A stretch of 62,303 bases of DNA, taken from positions 1-62,303 of the forward strand of contig JALOBC010000018.1 in NCBI GenBank assembly GCA_023228465.1, in the 5' to 3' direction. Each line of letters opens with the position of its first letter. Within the stretch, counting starts at the first letter, position 1. Position numbers and translations under genes: made by a program. Origin of the DNA: Dokdonella sp. GTDB taxonomy: Bacteria; Pseudomonadota; Gammaproteobacteria; Xanthomonadales; Rhodanobacteraceae. Shown here piece by piece: positions 21,560 to 31,244 of this stretch. The notes under the pieces are model-generated. The model saw nothing but the letters and a program-made list of their open reading frames with translations. It did not search any database and was not told the origin of the DNA.

Positions 21560-22048
21560 ATGTCTGTCGTCCTTGAACAACCGCGAACCCTGTTGCCTGG
21601 CCGCTTCGAATGGCTGATGGGGCTGTATGCGGAGAACTATCACCGCCTGACCCGGCTGTTCCATCCGCAGCAGCTGGCGCTGGGGGCCTACCGGTCGTCG
21701 CTGGACGATGGCCTGGATCTGCGCCTGGACGTGCTGGAGCGCCATCGCTACACGCTGGACCTGAAGCTGACCTATTGCTTCGTGGATGACGAAACCGGTC
21801 ACCATGCACCGAGCGCGCAGTTGCGCATGTACGAGGATGCGCACCTGGCCGAGGTGCTGGCCTGCCACCCGGATCGACGCCTGGCGCGCGCGATCGGCCT
21901 GCTGCGGCCTTCACGCGCGCAGTTCCACGAACGTGTGCGGGCCAGTTCGTTCCTCAACCGCTGGCTGGAATATCTGGCCAGCCAGGGCCATTCCGCCGGC
22001 ACGCTGGAACCGCTGCCGCTGCGCGCCGGGGCATCGGCCGCCGCCTGA
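21560..22048 (+). CDS. DUF1249 family protein (YqiB-like)
   Basis: This 162-residue soluble protein matches the DUF1249/YqiB family. Recognisable blocks are the N-terminal FEWLMGLYAENYHRL and the middle YTLDLKLTYCF plus PSAQLRMYEDAHLAEVL, followed by the conserved arginine-rich NRWLEYL end. The family is about 140-160 residues long and common in gammaproteobacteria; no biochemical role is established as far as I know. The start ATG 21560 gives the family N-terminus. It sits between a secreted protease and glucokinase on the same strand with gaps of 138 and 81 bp, so it could be its own transcription unit. No signal peptide or membrane segment is visible. Confidence 0.85.
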   Translation: MSVVLEQPRTLLPGRFEWLMGLYAENYHRLTRLFHPQQLALGAYRSSLDDGLDLRLDVLERHRYTLDLKLTYCFVDDETGHHAPSAQLRMYEDAHLAEVLACHPDRRLARAIGLLRPSRAQFHERVRASSFLNRWLEYLASQGHSAGTLEPLPLRAGASAAA

Positions 22049-22129
22049 CGCATCGCGCGGGCCCCGTGTTGGTTTGCCGCACGTGACGACGCGGAGGCCA
22101 TCCCTTCCACCCTGCCAGGAGGAAGTGTC

Positions 22130-23113
22130 ATGCCCGATTCCACCTGTCTGCTGGCCGATGTCGGCGGTACTCATGTGCGCTTCGCGCGGGTCGACCCGAC
22201 CAGGCCCAATCCATTGGCCGGAGTCGCCAGCGTCAGCTATCGCGTGGCCAAGTTTCCCGACCTTGCCAGCGCCGCGCGGCAGTTCCTGGCCGGGCAGGGC
22301 GGTCATGTGCGCCAGGGCGTGTTCGCCATCGCCGGCCCGGTCGATGCCGGCAGCGTGCAGATGACCAACCACGCCTGGACCATCGCGCAACCTGCGCTGA
22401 TGGACGCTCTGGGCCTGGAGGCGCTGCACGTGATCAACGATTTCGTCGCCATGAGCCTGGCGATCACCCTGCTGGGCGAAGGCGACGTGCGTGCGCTCGG
22501 CGAGCCCGCGCCGCCCGCCGACGTGGCGTCCGCCACGCGCGGCTTCGCGGTGGTCGGCCCCGGTACCGGCCTGGGCGCCGGCGCGCTCATCTGCCAGGCG
22601 GATCGCCCGTTGGCGCTGGCCACCGAAGGCGGTCATCTCGGCTTTGCCCCGGCAACCGACGAGGAGATCGCCATCCTGCGTTGCCTGGCGGCGCGCTTTG
22701 GCCGCGTTTCCAACGAGCGCCTGCTGAGCGGCGGCGGCCTGGTCAACCTGTACCAGGCACTGGCGCAGATCGCCGGCACGGCGGCCGAAGCGCTGGCCCC
22801 GGAAGACATCACGCGACGTGCGGCCGCCGGCAGCGACCCGGTCTGCAGCCGCGCGGTGGAAATCTTCTGCGAAGTGCTCGGTGCCGTTGCCGGCGACCTG
22901 GTGCTTGCCTACGGCGCCTGGGACGGCGCCTACCTGGCCGGTGGCCTGTCGCCCGTCCTGCTGCCCTGGCTGCAGCGCGGGGGATTCCGCAAGCGCTTCG
23001 AGGACAAGGGCCGCTATGCGGCGCGCATGACGCGCGTGCCGACCGTGGCGATCATGCACCGCGAACCGGGCCTGCTGGGCGCCGCCGCCTGCGCGCGACG
23101 CCAGTTTGGATGA
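22130..23113 (+). CDS. glk: Glucokinase
   Basis: This 327-residue protein of the bacterial Glk family phosphorylates glucose with ATP. Visible features are the phosphate-1 motif LLADVGGTHVRFARVD at the N-terminus, the sugar-binding HVINDFVAMS and GPGTGLGAGALI, and TEGGHLGFAPATDEEI, with a conserved Glu-Gly-Gly-His. The C-terminal adenosine motif is GAWDGAYLAGGLSP. Length matches E. coli Glk (321 aa). A strong ribosome site (AGGAGG) precedes the ATG by a few bases. It is not next to edd/eda or zwf genes here, so regulation cannot be inferred from context. Confidence 0.95.
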   Translation: MPDSTCLLADVGGTHVRFARVDPTRPNPLAGVASVSYRVAKFPDLASAARQFLAGQGGHVRQGVFAIAGPVDAGSVQMTNHAWTIAQPALMDALGLEALHVINDFVAMSLAITLLGEGDVRALGEPAPPADVASATRGFAVVGPGTGLGAGALICQADRPLALATEGGHLGFAPATDEEIAILRCLAARFGRVSNERLLSGGGLVNLYQALAQIAGTAAEALAPEDITRRAAAGSDPVCSRAVEIFCEVLGAVAGDLVLAYGAWDGAYLAGGLSPVLLPWLQRGGFRKRFEDKGRYAARMTRVPTVAIMHREPGLLGAAACARRQFG

Positions 23114-23180
23114 CCGGACGCTGGGATGGACACGGGTTTTCAGGGTATCGTGGTGCGTTCCCCGTCACGTGACTGCTCGG

Positions 23181-24695
23181 ATGTCTCCTGATTCCAGATG
23201 GCTGGTTCCGCTCGCCCTTGGGCTTGCCTGCTCCGCGGCGGGCGCCGCGCAGATCGCACCGGGCCTGGGGGAGCAGGTGGCAGGCGAAGGCACGCTGGAC
23301 GTCCTGCTGGTGCTGCCCGACCAGGCCCGTCCGTCGATCGGGATGCCGCCACCCGGCGACTACAAGGCGCGCCGGCGACAGCTGGTCGATGCCTTGCGCC
23401 GGCGCGCGGCCGACCAGCAGGCGGATGTGCTGGCCTGGCTGACCGCGCGTGGCGTAGAACATCGTGCCTACTGGATTGCCAACCTCGTGTGGGCACGCGT
23501 GAGCGCGCCCGAGCTGGCCGCATTGGCCGCGCGCGAAGATATTGCTCGCATCGAGGCCAACCCGCGTATCGCCGCGCAGCTGCCGCAGCCGCTGGCCGGG
23601 CCGCTGTCCGCCCCGATCGCGGCGGGCATCGAATGGGGCGTGGCAAGGATCAGCGCACCGGCCGTGTGGGCCGAAGGCCACACCGGCCAGGGCGTTGTCA
23701 TCGGCGGCGCCGATACCGGCTACCAGTGGAACCACCCGGCGCTGAAGCGCGCCTATCGTGGCTGGGATGGCGTCACAGCCGTGCATGATTACCACTGGCA
23801 CGATGCCATTCACGATGCGGTCGGCAATCCCTGCGGCAACGACGCGCCGGCACCCTGCGACGACCAGGCGCACGGTACGCATACCGCCGGCACCTTCGCC
23901 GGCGATGACCACGCCGGACACCAGATCGGCGTGGCCCCCGGGGCGCGCTGGATCGGTTGCCGCAACATGGCCGATGGCTGGGGCACGCCGGCGCGCTACA
24001 TCGAATGCATGCAATGGATGCTGGCCCCGACCGATCTTCAGGGCGCCAATCCGCAGCCGGATCTGGCCCCCGACATCATCAGCAACTCCTGGGGCTGCAT
24101 CCCGTCCGAAGGTTGCCAGGTGGGCAACGAGATCCACGCCGCGGTCGACAACGTCGTGGCCGGCGGCATCCTTTTCGTGGTTGCCGCCGGCAACGACGGG
24201 TCGGCCTGCAGCAGCATCTTCAATCCACCGGCGACCTACGATGCGAGCTTCGTCATTGGCGCGACACAATCTGACGATGAGCTGGCCGGCTTCTCCGGAC
24301 GCGGCCCGGTCAGCGGCAGCATACGCATGCGTCCCGACGTGGTCGCGCCGGGCGTGGGCGTGCTGTCCAGCGTGCCCGGTGGCGGTTACGGCACCATGAG
24401 CGGCACGAGCATGGCGACGCCGCATGTCGCCGGCGCCGCAGCCCTGCTGATGTCGGTCAATCCGGCCCTGAAGGGCGACCCGCAAGCGGTCGCCGCGCTG
24501 CTGCGTGCGACTGCGGTGCGCACGGGCATCGGCGATCCGTGGAACAGCGGCTGTGGCGGCCTGGGCATGGGCGACTGGCCGAACTACCAGGCCGGTTACG
24601 GGCGCATCGACGTGTACGCCGCGGCGCTGGCGGCGGCGCCCGACCAGCTGATTTTCAGCGACGGGTTCGACGGCCCGGGACCGGAAGGCGACTGA
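23181..24695 (+). CDS. Secreted subtilisin-like serine protease (S8), compact form
   Basis: The 504-residue protein begins with a signal peptide (MSPDSRWLVPLALGLACSAA) and a short prodomain to about 145 (DVLLVLPDQARPSIG to DIARIEANPRI). The catalytic triad is Asp178 (GVVIGGADTGYQ), His231 (DQAHGTHTAGTFAG) and Ser410 (MSGTSMATPHVAG). The oxyanion Asn lies in ISNSWGC. It ends DQLIFSDGFDGPGPEGD, sharing the FxDGFD motif with the larger subtilase 4 kb upstream and the S1 protease. An upstream in-frame TTG at 23106 overlapping the end of glk was rejected because it would bury the signal peptide. It is probably extracellular; its substrate is unknown. Confidence 0.93.
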   Translation: MSPDSRWLVPLALGLACSAAGAAQIAPGLGEQVAGEGTLDVLLVLPDQARPSIGMPPPGDYKARRRQLVDALRRRAADQQADVLAWLTARGVEHRAYWIANLVWARVSAPELAALAAREDIARIEANPRIAAQLPQPLAGPLSAPIAAGIEWGVARISAPAVWAEGHTGQGVVIGGADTGYQWNHPALKRAYRGWDGVTAVHDYHWHDAIHDAVGNPCGNDAPAPCDDQAHGTHTAGTFAGDDHAGHQIGVAPGARWIGCRNMADGWGTPARYIECMQWMLAPTDLQGANPQPDLAPDIISNSWGCIPSEGCQVGNEIHAAVDNVVAGGILFVVAAGNDGSACSSIFNPPATYDASFVIGATQSDDELAGFSGRGPVSGSIRMRPDVVAPGVGVLSSVPGGGYGTMSGTSMATPHVAGAAALLMSVNPALKGDPQAVAALLRATAVRTGIGDPWNSGCGGLGMGDWPNYQAGYGRIDVYAAALAAAPDQLIFSDGFDGPGPEGD

Positions 24696-24786
24696 CCCAC
24701 GCAGGCGCGTCGCTGCGGCCTACAATGGGCTGACCGTGGCCGCGCGGATGCCTGCGTGGCCGCCACCGTGACCGAGGCCCGATTCG

Positions 24787-25716
24787 ATGGAAGCGCAATC
24801 CCCTCCCCAACCGCAGGCAGCACGTCGCGAAGCACTGGTCGTGGCGATTTCCTCGCGTGCGCTGTTCGACCTGGGCGAAAGCCACGAGCTGTTCGAGCGC
24901 GACGGCGTGGACGCCTTTGCCCGCTACCAGATCGCGCGCGAGGACGAACTGCTGGCGCCCGGCATCGCCTTTCCGCTGGTGGAAAAACTGCTGCGGCTCA
25001 ATCGCGCCGCACCGGTCGCGCCGCGGGTCGAGGTGATCCTGCTGTCACGCAATTCGGCCGACACCGGCCTGCGCATCTTCAATTCGATCGAGCACTACGG
25101 CCTGGACATCGCGCGCGCAGCGTTCACGCGTGGTGCGCCGACCTCGCCCTACGTGCACGCCTTCGGTGCCGACCTGTTTCTTTCGGCCAACCCGGAAAGC
25201 GTGGCCCAGGCGCTGGCCGCAGGCGTGGCGGCAGCGACGATCCTGCCCTCGCGGGCGGCGCAGCGTTCCAGCGAGCAGTTGCGCATCGCCTTCGACGGCG
25301 ACGCGGTGCTGTTCGGCGACGAATCGGAAACCATCAACGAGCAGCGTGGCATCGATGCCTTCCACCGCAACGAGACCGAGCGCGCGCGCGAGCCCCTGTC
25401 CGGCGGCCCGTTCCGCGGGTTCCTCGATGCGCTGCACCACCTGCAGGCTGCGTTCCCGAGCGAAAACTCGCCCATCCGCACGGCCCTGGTGACGGCCCGC
25501 TCCGCGCCCGCGCACAAACGCGTCATCCTCACCCTGCGCGAATGGGGCGTGCGCATCGACGAGGCGTTGTTCCTCGGCGGTCGTTCCAAGGGGCCGTTCC
25601 TCGAGGCCTTTGGCGCCGACATCTTCTTCGATGATTCCAGTGTCAACGTGGAATCGGCGCGCCAACACGTCGCCACCGGCCACGTACCCCGCCGTCTGGT
25701 CACGCCGGCGCCATAG
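24787..25716 (+). CDS. Cytosolic 5'-nucleotidase, cN-I (NT5C1) type
   Basis: The 309-residue protein resembles the 5'-nucleotidase family typified by vertebrate NT5C1A and its bacterial relatives. Conserved blocks are LVVAISSRALFDL at the start (with the family's SSRALFDL segment), FERDGVDAFARYQ, VEVILLSRNSADTGLRIFNSIEHYGL, AFGADLFLS, VLFGDESE and LGGRSKGPFLEAFGADIFFDD near the C-terminus. Enzymes of this family dephosphorylate nucleoside monophosphates, especially AMP. No signal peptide is present, in keeping with a cytoplasmic role. The chosen ATG is the first in frame and is preceded by a short GA-rich stretch. A TACAAT hexamer at 24721-24726 could be its -10 box. It is not part of an obvious nucleotide-salvage operon. 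Confidence 0.85.
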   Translation: MEAQSPPQPQAARREALVVAISSRALFDLGESHELFERDGVDAFARYQIAREDELLAPGIAFPLVEKLLRLNRAAPVAPRVEVILLSRNSADTGLRIFNSIEHYGLDIARAAFTRGAPTSPYVHAFGADLFLSANPESVAQALAAGVAAATILPSRAAQRSSEQLRIAFDGDAVLFGDESETINEQRGIDAFHRNETERAREPLSGGPFRGFLDALHHLQAAFPSENSPIRTALVTARSAPAHKRVILTLREWGVRIDEALFLGGRSKGPFLEAFGADIFFDDSSVNVESARQHVATGHVPRRLVTPAP

Positions 25717-25764
25717 CGGGGTGGTGGGCCCGAACGCGGCGTTCGGCTAGCGCATCAATGCCGA

Positions 25765-26289
25765 TCAGAACGGGCCGAGCGCTTCCACCTTGGCGATGAG
25801 CGCGCGGCGGATGACCGGATGCAGGGGTTTGTGCCAGTGGACGATCAGATGCTCCGGGCCGGCCGCGACGAAACCGGCGGCGGTCGCCACTTCCAGCGCA
25901 CGCCGGTCGCCACAGTGGCCGAAGAAGGCGTCGCAGCAGTCGGCATAGCGCTCGAACGCGTATTTCAGCACCAGGTACCAGACGCCGCCGGCAGCCTGGA
26001 TCGCGTCGCGGTGTGCCGGTGTCATGGCACGGATCGTCGCCCCTTCGCTGCACGAACCGCCGGAAAGATAGACTTCACCGAAGCGACGCATGTGCGAGTA
26101 GCCGGCCACGTGCAGGCTGCCGGCAGGATCGCGGTACAGCGCAACCAGGTGACGCCCCGCGTCCGGGGGCGGCGCAGCGAACTTGCGCCGGAACAGTGCC
26201 CCCGCCAGGAAGTGCGCGTCATCGACTTCGCTGATGGTGAAGAAGTCGCGCAGGTCGGCGGGGAGGGTGTGAGTGGCGTCGCGTTCCAT
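25765..26289 (-). CDS. Conserved hypothetical protein, possibly acetyltransferase-like
   Basis: The 174-residue soluble protein starts MERDATHTLPADLRDFF and has no signal or membrane segment. I do not recognise the family with confidence. The pattern HLVALYRDPAGSLHVAGYSHMR (mid-strands), then EGATIRAMTPAHRDAIQAAGGVWYLVLKYAFERY and DRRALEVATAAGFVAAGPEHLIVHW, resembles the strand-helix order of GNAT proteins. In those, a late A-x-x-x-GF element precedes the final strand. The classical acetyl-CoA loop QxxGxG/A is not evident, so enzymatic activity is not claimed. It diverges from the YcaQ-like gene with 126 bp between them and its 3' end meets the nucleotidase gene 48 bp away. Confidence 0.6.
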   Translation of the reverse strand: MERDATHTLPADLRDFFTISEVDDAHFLAGALFRRKFAAPPPDAGRHLVALYRDPAGSLHVAGYSHMRRFGEVYLSGGSCSEGATIRAMTPAHRDAIQAAGGVWYLVLKYAFERYADCCDAFFGHCGDRRALEVATAAGFVAAGPEHLIVHWHKPLHPVIRRALIAKVEALGPF

Positions 26290-26415
26290 GGTTTCATCTG
26301 CCGGGCAAGGTGCCCAGCGTAGCGAAGCGCGCGGGCAAACAGTAGCCGGATGCGGTTCGGCCGGGCTCGAGCTTCGCGCGCCGGCACCCGCTTGCCGATC
26401 CCTGGAGGAGTGGCC

Positions 26416-27636
26416 ATGACACTTCCGCGCATCAGCGTGCAGCAGGCGCGCAACCTGCAGCTGGCCGCCCAGGGCCTGCTGGCGCGGCCGCGCCGCCGTG
26501 CACGCAAGGCCGATGTGCTCGCGGCTCTTCTTCGCATGCGTGTGCTGCAGATCGACACCATCCATGTCGTCGCGCGCAGTCCCTACCTGGTGCTGTTCTC
26601 GCGTCTTGGCAGCTACGACCCATCCTGGCTCGATGACCTGCTGACCGAGGGCGCGGTCTTCGAATGCTGGGCGCACGAGGCCTGTTTCGCGCCCATGGCC
26701 GACCATGGCCTGCATGCAGCACATCGCGGCGGGCGCGCGGCGCATTGGGCAATGCGCCATGCTGCGCGGGTGCTGCGCGAGGACGCCGCCGAACTCGATG
26801 CGCTGCTGGAGCGGATCCGCGCGCACGGTGAAGTCAGGGCCGCCGATTTCGTGCGCCCGCCGGGGATGTCGGGCAGCGCCTGGTGGGGCTGGAAGGACGA
26901 GAAGCGTTGGCTGGAAGCCCTTTTCGCACGTGGTGATCTGATGGTCGCGCGGCGCGAGAACTTCCATCGCGTCTATGACCTTGCCGAACGTGTGCTGGCC
27001 CGCGGGCATGTGGTGGCGGCGGGTGGCGCGCCGATCGAGGAAGACTACAGTCGCGCGGCGGTGCGCGCGCTCGGCATCGTCCAGGCACGCTGGATCAACG
27101 ACTACTTCCGCTACGGGCCGCGCCTGCGCGACGAGGATCTCGTCGAGTCGGTCGGCTCGGGTGAACTGCTGCAGGTGGAGGTCGCCGGCTGGACCGCGCC
27201 CGGCTACGTGCACCGCGACCATGCGGGTCTGCTGGATGCAGCCATCGGCGGGCGCCTGCGCGCGACCCATACCACCCTGCTGTCGCCCTTCGATCCGCTG
27301 GTGTGGGATCGCCAACGCGCAGCGCTGATGTTCGGTTTCGATTACCGGCTGGAATGCTACACGCCGGCAGCGAAGCGCCGCCATGGCTACTTCGTGCTGC
27401 CGATCCTGCACCGCGGCCGGCTGGTTGGGCGGCTCGATGCCAAGGCGCATCGCAGTGAGGGCGTGTTCGAGGTCAAGGCGCTGTTTCTGCAGGATGGAGT
27501 CGCGCCCACCACTGCACTGGCGGTTGGCCTGCGCGACGCGATCCGTCGCGCCGCGGCCTGGCACGGCACGCCGCAGGTCGAAATCGGACCCTGTGAGCCG
27601 CGCGGACTCCGGGCGGCGTTGCTGCGTCATTTGTAG
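26416..27636 (+). CDS. YcaQ/AlkZ-family DNA glycosylase (winged-helix DNA-binding)
   Basis: The 406-residue protein belongs to the YcaQ-like winged-helix family (HTH_42). These glycosylases act on alkylated bases and interstrand cross-links. The N-terminal block ADVLAALLRMRVLQIDTIHVVARS carries Q45-I-D47, matching the Q-hydrophobic-D/Q catalytic motif described for the YcaQ branch. Further family blocks are LFSRLGSY, FECWAHEACF, RFDPLVW-like SPFDPLVWDR and YCYTP-like ECYTPAAKRRHGYFVLPIL. Length agrees with E. coli YcaQ (about 410 aa). The start was set by GGAGGAG at 26404-26410, five bases from the ATG; an upstream in-frame ATG at 26350 has no such site. A REP cluster follows its 3' end. Confidence 0.88.
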   Translation: MTLPRISVQQARNLQLAAQGLLARPRRRARKADVLAALLRMRVLQIDTIHVVARSPYLVLFSRLGSYDPSWLDDLLTEGAVFECWAHEACFAPMADHGLHAAHRGGRAAHWAMRHAARVLREDAAELDALLERIRAHGEVRAADFVRPPGMSGSAWWGWKDEKRWLEALFARGDLMVARRENFHRVYDLAERVLARGHVVAAGGAPIEEDYSRAAVRALGIVQARWINDYFRYGPRLRDEDLVESVGSGELLQVEVAGWTAPGYVHRDHAGLLDAAIGGRLRATHTTLLSPFDPLVWDRQRAALMFGFDYRLECYTPAAKRRHGYFVLPILHRGRLVGRLDAKAHRSEGVFEVKALFLQDGVAPTTALAVGLRDAIRRAAAWHGTPQVEIGPCEPRGLRAALLRHL

Positions 27637-27747
27637 GTCCGCCCCGTCTCCTGGCGGCTGGGCCGTGGCAGGACTTCAATCCCACCCGCAGGGCTTCGTC
27701 GTGGAAGCGATGCAAGGCCCGACCGGCGTCGGCTCCGCAGGGTCGCC

Positions 27748-27817
27748 GTGGGAGGGAAGTCCCGATGCTCTTGTGCCCAAGGGGTAGGGAAAGCATCGCG
27801 GTTGACGCCGCTCCCAC
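27748..27817. repeat. REP pair 1 (inverted, REPIN-like)
   Basis: A forward unit GTGGGAGGGAAGTCCCGATG (27748-27769 overall) faces a reverse unit (27790-27817) whose complement reads GTGGGAGCGGCGTCAACC then GCGATGCTTT. Both follow the pattern GTGGGAGnG..., inner dyad, CnCGATGC. The forward unit has lost part of its loop. Confidence 0.85.
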
Positions 27818-27848
27818 AGTGCTCCCCGTTGGGGATTGCCAAGACGCC

Positions 27849-27924
27849 GTGGGAGGGACTTCAGTCCCGATGCCTTCCATCGCGGGGGTGGCAATGAAAG
27901 CATCGCGGTTGAAGCCGCTCCCAC
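27849..27924. repeat. REP pair 2 (inverted, REPIN-like)
   Basis: The forward unit GTGGGAGGGACTTCAGTCCC plus GATGCC (27849-27874) faces a reverse unit (27897-27924) whose complement starts GTGGGAGCGGCTTCAACC and ends GCGATGCTTT. It shows the same arrangement and spacing as pair 1. A decayed unit, GTGGCAGGACTTCAATCCC, lies at 27665-27683. Together they fill the 312-bp gap between the ycaQ-like gene and rhlE, where I see no gene. Confidence 0.88.
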
Positions 27925-27948
27925 GGGTGCGGCCCTGGTCAGGCGCAC

Positions 27949-29256
<1,308 letters not shown>

Positions 29257-29508
29257 GTGATGCTCCTTGCCGCAACCGTCGCTGTTGCGCGGGTGCGATG
29301 ATGGGACCCGGCAGCTTGCCGGCCCGGCCCGCGCGCTTCCATGAGCCGGCGACGGACTGGATGAATGGGGCGGCCCGGTGCAATGGCAGCCGGTTCCGGA
29401 TTTGCGGCGACGGGAGTCGAGCGGTGCGGGAGCGGGCGACGGCCTGGGAAGGCATCGCGGTCGCGTTCCCGGAGGAAGATCGCGCAACGGCGCAACAAAC
29501 GCCCGCTT

Positions 29509-29536
29509 ATTGTACGCGAAAACGCAGCGCTACAAT
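29509..29536. promoter_or_regulatory. Inverted ATTGTA-N16-TACAAT element between rhlE and the hydrolase gene
   Basis: ATTGTA (29509-29514) and TACAAT (29531-29536) form an inverted pair with a 16-nt spacer. On each strand TACAAT is a good -10 hexamer, so this could be overlapping divergent promoters or an operator. On the plus strand the start of transcription would fall close to ATG 29542, implying a very short or absent leader. Confidence 0.4.
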
Positions 29537-29541
29537 GGGTG

Positions 29542-30606
29542 ATGGGCAAGAATTTGTCGGCAGCGCACCTGGCCTGGCCCTTTTTGCTGGCCGTGGCTGC
29601 GCTGATCGCGCCCGCCGGGTCCGCGTCGGGAGGTAGCGGTCCGCTTGGGGCGGGGCTCCACCATCAGGTGCGCTTTGCCGGCTACTCGCCTCTGGCGGGT
29701 ACTCGCGCGCTTCTCTCCCGCGTGTTGGCGCCGTTGGCCGAGCGGCGCGCGCTGGCCCTGTATGTGGCGCGTGGTCAGCCGGTTCCCGAGTACACGCTCG
29801 ACCTCACCGACGAGCACTTCACCGTCTTCGTTCCCGCGGAACCGCCGCCGGCGCGCGGCTACCCGCTGCTGGTGTTCATCCCGCCCTGGTCGCGGGCCGA
29901 CGTGCCTGCGCGCTGGCGAGGCGTGCTCGAAGGCAATGGCGTGGCCTGGGTGGTGGCGGCGAACTCCGGCAATGGCCAGCCCGACCTGACGCGCCGCATG
30001 GCGCTGGCACTCCATGCTTACGCCAATGTCGCCGCCCGCCTGCCGGTTGATCCGGGCCGGGTCTACCTTGGTGGCTTCTCGGGCGGCGCACGCGTCGCGG
30101 CGCAACTTGCCCTTGACTATCCGGAAGTGTTTCGCGGCGCCATCCTGGACGGCGGCAGTGATCCGGTCGGCAGTGCGCACCTGCCCCTGCCGGCCCCCGA
30201 GTTGCTGGATCGCGCCCAGCAGGGCCTGCGCCTGGCGTACCTCTTTGGCAGTGCGGACGCGGCCAGTGTGGCGGCAGCCCAGGCCTCGATTCGTGCGGCA
30301 CGCCAATGGTGCCTGCCGGCGCCCGTGCGGCTGGAGATGCGTGGCCATCCCCACGAGCCCGCTGATGCGCGGACCTTGCAACGCGCTCTGCGCCTGCTGG
30401 AAACCCCGCTCGGGCCGCGGGCCGGCCTTGCCGCCTGCCGCGCCCGACACGAGGCTGCGCGGCAGGCGGCGGTCGCTGAGGTCGATGCGCTCCTTGTGAG
30501 TGGACAACGCGACGAAGCACTGGCCGCCCTGCGCGCGCTGGATGGTCGGTTCGCCCACTACGCCGGGGCGCAGATCGAGCGCCTGGCGGCGCGGCTCGGC
30601 TACTGA
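29542..30606 (+). CDS. Secreted alpha/beta hydrolase, esterase/PHB-depolymerase-like
   Basis: The 354-residue protein has an N-terminal signal peptide (AWPFLLAVAALIAPAGSASG, about 11-30). An alpha/beta hydrolase fold follows, with strand LLVFIPPW, then RVYLGGFSGGARVAAQLALDYP carrying the nucleophile Ser180 in G-x-S-x-G. ILDGGSDPVG follows that strand. A late histidine is plausible at MRGHPHEPAD. The arrangement 'VDPxRVYLxGxSxGG' is shared with esterase and PHB-depolymerase-like proteins. The last ~80 residues are helical and rich in Ala, Arg and Leu, unlike the fold core. The substrate is unknown. It is followed one base after its stop by hslR, so the two are probably co-transcribed. A GTG one codon upstream is an alternative start. 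Confidence 0.75.
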   Translation: MGKNLSAAHLAWPFLLAVAALIAPAGSASGGSGPLGAGLHHQVRFAGYSPLAGTRALLSRVLAPLAERRALALYVARGQPVPEYTLDLTDEHFTVFVPAEPPPARGYPLLVFIPPWSRADVPARWRGVLEGNGVAWVVAANSGNGQPDLTRRMALALHAYANVAARLPVDPGRVYLGGFSGGARVAAQLALDYPEVFRGAILDGGSDPVGSAHLPLPAPELLDRAQQGLRLAYLFGSADAASVAAAQASIRAARQWCLPAPVRLEMRGHPHEPADARTLQRALRLLETPLGPRAGLAACRARHEAARQAAVAEVDALLVSGQRDEALAALRALDGRFAHYAGAQIERLAARLGY

Positions 30607-30607
30607 A

Positions 30608-31024
30608 ATGCGCAAATCGGCGGACAACAGTGTGGCGGTCACCGGCGTGCGCCTGGATGTGTGGCTGTGGGCGGCCCGCTTCTTCAAGACGCGCGCGCTG
30701 GCCAAGCAGGCGATCGAAGGCGGCAAGGTGAAGTTCGATGGCGCCTCCGGCAAGCCGGGCAAACTGGTGCGCCCGGGCACGCGTCTGGACATCACGCGCG
30801 GTGAGGATCGCTTCGAGGTCGAGGTGCTGGCGCTTGCCGTGCAGCGCGGCCCGGCCCCGGTGGCGCAAGGGCTCTACCTCGAAGCCGAGGCCAGCCGCAT
30901 TGCCCGCACCGAGGCGGCCGAGCAGCGGCGCCTGACCGGCGCCAGCGAAGCGCGCCCAAGGGGCAAGCCGGACAAGCGCGCACGGCGCCTGATCCGCGCG
31001 CTGGGCGATATCGACGCCTTCTAG
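30608..31024 (+). CDS. hslR: Ribosome-associated heat shock protein Hsp15
   Basis: The 138-residue S4-domain RNA-binding protein is close to E. coli HslR (133 aa). The S4 motif is VRLDVWLWAARFFKTRALAKQAIEGGKVKFDG, followed by the strand region KLVRPGTRLDITRGEDRFEVEVLALA. A basic C-terminal tail (RPRGKPDKRARRLIRAL) follows, as in Hsp15. The family binds free 50S subunits carrying a nascent chain-tRNA and helps recycle them after heat stress. The ATG lies one base after the stop of the hydrolase gene, so translational coupling is likely. A small GC-rich hairpin at 31121-31139 may end this transcript. Confidence 0.92.
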   Translation: MRKSADNSVAVTGVRLDVWLWAARFFKTRALAKQAIEGGKVKFDGASGKPGKLVRPGTRLDITRGEDRFEVEVLALAVQRGPAPVAQGLYLEAEASRIARTEAAEQRRLTGASEARPRGKPDKRARRLIRALGDIDAF

Positions 31025-31120
31025 CCTGCGCGTCACGCTTCCTGGAATCCATGTCGGCGCAGCCGCGTCGTGGAACTCGCAGCCGGTTCGCCGGGGCAGG
31101 CGTGGCCAGGGTGACCGCCG

Positions 31121-31139
31121 TGTCCGGGCATGCCGGACA
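31121..31139 (+). terminator. Small hairpin downstream of hslR
   Basis: TGTCCGG (31121-31127) pairs with CCGGACA (31133-31139) around five bases. There is no T-tract. It lies about 100 bp past the hslR stop, in the convergent gap before the histidine kinase gene. It is a weak candidate. Confidence 0.35.
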
Positions 31140-31244
31140 TGACGCCAGGCACTGGATGCCGGTGTTCAGACCGGAAGCAGCCTTCCGAGTCATTTGCCCT
31201 GCGCCCCGCACGCCCGTCGGCGCGTGACGCCCCTTGCCTGGCCC

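Noticed and set aside
23106-23180. Upstream TTG start for the small subtilase
   Set aside because: It would overlap glk and place 25 residues before the signal peptide; ATG 23181 gives a normal signal sequence.
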